64,000 nt of DNA. Origin: Delphinapterus leucas. Its lineage: Eukaryota > Chordata > Mammalia > Artiodactyla > Monodontidae. Below the pieces are notes generated by a model that was given only the letters and a program-made list of their open reading frames with translations, did not search any database and was not told where the DNA came from. The stretch is from NCBI RefSeq assembly GCF_002288925.2, contig NW_022098069.1, positions 69,024,758-69,088,757 on the forward strand. Direction: 5' to 3'. Shown here in pieces: positions 59,658 to 64,000 of this stretch. The position numbers and the translations under genes are program-made. Positions within the stretch are counted from its first letter, which is position 1, and each line of letters begins with the position of its first letter.

Positions 59658-60769
59658 TTATTTATTTGTTTTTTAATCCCATGACTTCTTGTGATGTGAT
59701 AACTAGCATGAGAAAGTAGATAGGTGTGTGGTAAAAATGAAAGCCTACCATTTCATACTATACATAATATTTTAGGTACTTGAGAAAGAAAAATCTTACT
59801 ATTCAGAAATGTTGAATGTCCAAAAAAAAAGTGTATCTTTGAATCAGTGATAGGCGCTTTATTGCTGGGAGTCCAGCCACTTTTATGAGGATTCTTCTGT
59901 TGATGGCCGGTTAGTAAAAACTGTCAGATTTTATTACTAGAAGTCCACACCTTTCATTCTTGGTATCCATTCTAAAATAGCTGGACACAGAAGGGAAAAG
60001 AGATTTCCCATCAACTGGATGAAGTGCTGAGTGGCAGATATCTGAAGGGAGATTCAGACAGAGACTGAGTGAATAGACACTATGGAGGGTAACAAGGGTC
60101 ATTGTCATTTTCACAATGTGATACACTGACTGAGGGTTAGCTTTGTTGGTGGTCCTAAGATTTTTGTCTGCAGGAGTTGTCTCCTTTGGCTGGGATAGTG
60201 GCTGAGAAGAGCTTGTTTGGCCCTGCAGATCCATAAAGTCAGCATCTACATGGCCAAGTCAAATGAGAGGAGGGAGCTGGAGAGTAGCATTTATTTTGGA
60301 AATACTCAGGGACTAAGATAATGTCATTGATTACGTGATTCCCATTCCATTTTCAGGGATTATCATGGAGTCATAAAAAGAATTAGCCCTGAGGTCTTGC
60401 TTCTTGTCAGAGAGGGCTGTTGATGTAGCATTAGACTGTTCTGTCTTCAATGCCTAGCACCCTTCCTGATATATAGTAAAATTATGGATGGGTGGGTGGA
60501 CAGATGATGAATGAGATGTTAAACTATCATGTTTAGTTACAGTCACTGTGTTGATGTGTAGTTTTTGGAATACAGAATGGCTTTAATTTTTGAGGCATAA
60601 ATAACACCCAATAAAAATAAGCATGCTAGAGGAACTGTTTTAATTAAAAGCTGATTTTTGTCTATTTTTTTCCTCTTTTTCTTTTATGTGTGTATTTTCT
60701 CTTTTATTGAAAGATATACATGTGTTTGGATTTATAAAGACACTGAACAGTTGTTTTCTTTTCATTCAG

Positions 60770-60823
60770 GGGGCTGAATTAATGAACAAATATGTTGGTG
60801 AATCTGAAAGAGCAGTTAGAGAG
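60770..60823 (+). CDS. AFG2A: AFG2A (SPATA5) internal exon: D2 pore loop
   Basis: A small exon of 18 codons, phase 0 at both ends, reading GAELMNKYVGESERAVRE. The Tyr-Val-Gly triplet sits where AAA+ proteins carry the aromatic pore-loop-1 residue that grips substrate polypeptide. The acceptor is ttttcattcag at 60769 and the donor is gag followed by gtaaga. From memory the mammalian protein has Gly-Pro-Glu at the start; here codon 2 is gct, Ala. The Gly codon starts right at the splice junction, so the substitution is not a boundary error in this frame. The exon is easy to miss because of its length; frame continuity with the exons on both sides supports it. Confidence 0.95.
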
Positions 60824-62044
60824 GTAAGAAGATTATGTCTTAAAGTGGAACTCTGCATAGGAGAACCAGGCTTCTGTCCTGTATGGTTTCCATTTTGTTT
60901 GGGGTTATAGATTTTGAAGTTTCCAAATCTAAATTCTAGTGGTATAATTTTTCTTCAGGCAAATATTATTTTTAAATGCAATTTTGGTCATCTACAATTC
61001 TTTGTTTTTGCTTTTAAACATCATAATATTTCCAGCCTTTAGTTTTACCAAATATTTTTTAACGAATGTCAGCGTTTCATTAAAAAAAATAAGGATATGT
61101 TTAAACTTAACAAAGAATGCATGATGTCAGAATGAGATTTAAATCCTTTAAACCAGGTAGCCCTTTAAATCAGATAAGCTTATTAGTATATGAAAATGTC
61201 ACTGTACTCTTTTTATTTTATTTACTTTACCTTTGACTGGTGATTTAGAAAGTGCATCCCCCTCCTCTCTTAAATTTTACAGCCAGTGCCTGATTGGCCT
61301 ACTGGCTAATCCATATTGCTGAAGCTACATAACTGGGAAGTTCATGCAAAATCAAGGCACTGAAGTGGGGGTAACTATAGCAGTTTTATCACAAGTCTCG
61401 GCTTCCCAAGCAAAGATTGGCCTGCCTCACACAGGCACCCTGTATCCTCAAAGAAGCTAAGCAAGGACAAAAACACATAAATAGCAGTGGAACGGATGGT
61501 CTTCTGCTTATGACACATGTGGGTATCAACCAAGAGTCTTAGAGATTGGAATACTTTGTTTTGCATCTGAGAAAAAAATTTAAGTTACTTTTTCTTTTTT
61601 TTTTTTCTTGAAATGTAGATGTTGGTTATAATATAAAACATTAACTGATAATGATAGCACCTCATTGATTAAAATATGAAAAAGGTGTTTTTTTTAATAT
61701 TAAGGTTTTGGTGAGTGTTGTGTATTTTTATGGTCATCATACTTGTGGCCAGAAAATGGAGGCCTAGGTTACAGGTTACACACATTTGGATTTCTTTCTG
61801 CTTATGCTGACGTTTTCTAGCCCATTTCCACATGTTTTCCCCGTGGCTGTCTGGCCAGTCTTTGATGTTGATAGTCTGATTGACTTCAGATCTAACCTAT
61901 CTATGCTTTTCCAAGTTTTAGCTGTTTTTTCCATACAGTCTTCAGAGAAATGAGCAAAGTGTGTGGCTTTTAGGTTTATGAGTATTGTATATGCTAAACT
62001 TTGGCTGATTTTATACATTTATGATTTTTCTTTTAAATACGTGT
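60824..62044. other. Short intron between the pore-loop and Walker B exons, left part
   Basis: No repeat recognised and no exon. The frame at 61375-61566 on the - strand has no family signal. Confidence 0.5.
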
Positions 62045-62245
62045 TTATTTAGATAAATGTTCCAGGCATTATACTAAGTGCTTTGCATTCTTTTTTAATC
62101 CATTTCTTAAACTTCTGAGGCAGGCATTTTTTATAATCTCCATTTTAGAGATGTGGAAATCGTAGTTTAGAAAAATAAAGTTACCCACTGAAGGTCACAC
62201 AGCTACCAAGTGGTGAAGGTGGGATTTTAACTGAGATTGTTTGAT
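62045..62245 (-). mobile_element. MIR SINE
   Basis: Antisense MIR: 'ccaggcattatactaagtgctttgcattc', 'ataatctccattttagagatg', 'gaaggtcacacagctaccaagtgg'. Lies about 260 bases upstream of the Walker B exon. Confidence 0.82.
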
Positions 62246-62489
62246 TATTTAACCAAATTGTCTCCTACACACCTCTAAGAATATGTGTTGGTGTCTTGTC
62301 TCTGTTTGCAAGTAAGCACCATGGAAGAGGATACTTTTACATCCATTATGAATATACATCTGTTACAGGCTGTATACAAAGTGATTGGGCTGGTTTACTG
62401 GTACATAATAGATTTGGTTCTAAATATAATTTTCAAACTAAAACTAGCTATGGAGTTTTCTGGAATTTGCTGATCTTTAGCTAATGTAG

Positions 62490-64000
<1,511 letters not shown>

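Larger units (their letters stand above)
58841..60769. other. Intron, unclassified
   Basis: No exon before 60770. Contains simple repeats at about 59395-59460 (alternating tg and ca) and a (TTA)n run at 59623-59657. Confidence 0.5.

Overview
This is a stretch of mammalian nuclear DNA, AT-rich and almost wholly intronic. It contains no bacterial, plasmid or CRISPR feature. Several intact or lightly decayed tRNA-derived SINEs of the CHR type (a family named for Cetacea, Hippopotamus and Ruminantia), together with young LINE-1 copies of the matching cetartiodactyl type, point to a whale, dolphin or close relative. The species call is inference from repeat families recalled from memory, not from a search.

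The only host gene I can support is AFG2A (SPATA5), an AAA+ ATPase of cytoplasmic 60S ribosome maturation, on the + strand. Four internal coding exons are present: 8709-8863, 44992-45201, 60770-60823 and 62505-62584. Their phases join without a gap (0 / 0 / 0, leaving two bases of a split codon at the end). They encode the linker before the second ATPase module (D2), then the D2 Walker A motif, pore loop and Walker B motif. The introns between them are about 36.1 kb, 15.6 kb and 1.7 kb. The gene enters from the left and leaves at the right, so neither end is in the window.

The introns are layered with transposable elements. Positions 2990-6340 hold an old L1 cut by younger L1, SINE, Tigger and hAT insertions, several levels deep. 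Positions 8955-10590 hold an old L1 and a MaLR (MLT1-type) LTR. Positions 13053-13757 hold two CHR SINEs. Positions 14632-17506 hold an L1 that kept both ends but lost its middle. Positions 17858-20465 hold a long, decayed Tigger1 DNA transposon containing a SINE. Positions 21055-26345 hold old and younger L1 pieces. Positions 34039-41246 hold a nearly full-length but dead L1 inserted into an L2. Positions 43164-44195 hold an inverted (twin-primed) L1 just upstream of the Walker A exon. The rest is unclassified intron with scattered MIR, L2 and hAT fossils.

I found no new biological system. The observations most worth checking are a SINE-derived cryptic splice acceptor at 19926, opposed SINEs flanking the Walker A exon, an L1 deletion derivative carrying an ORF1-ORF2 tail fusion, a duplicated GGAA-rich unit in an L1 5' UTR, and a Pro-to-Ala difference next to the D2 pore loop.
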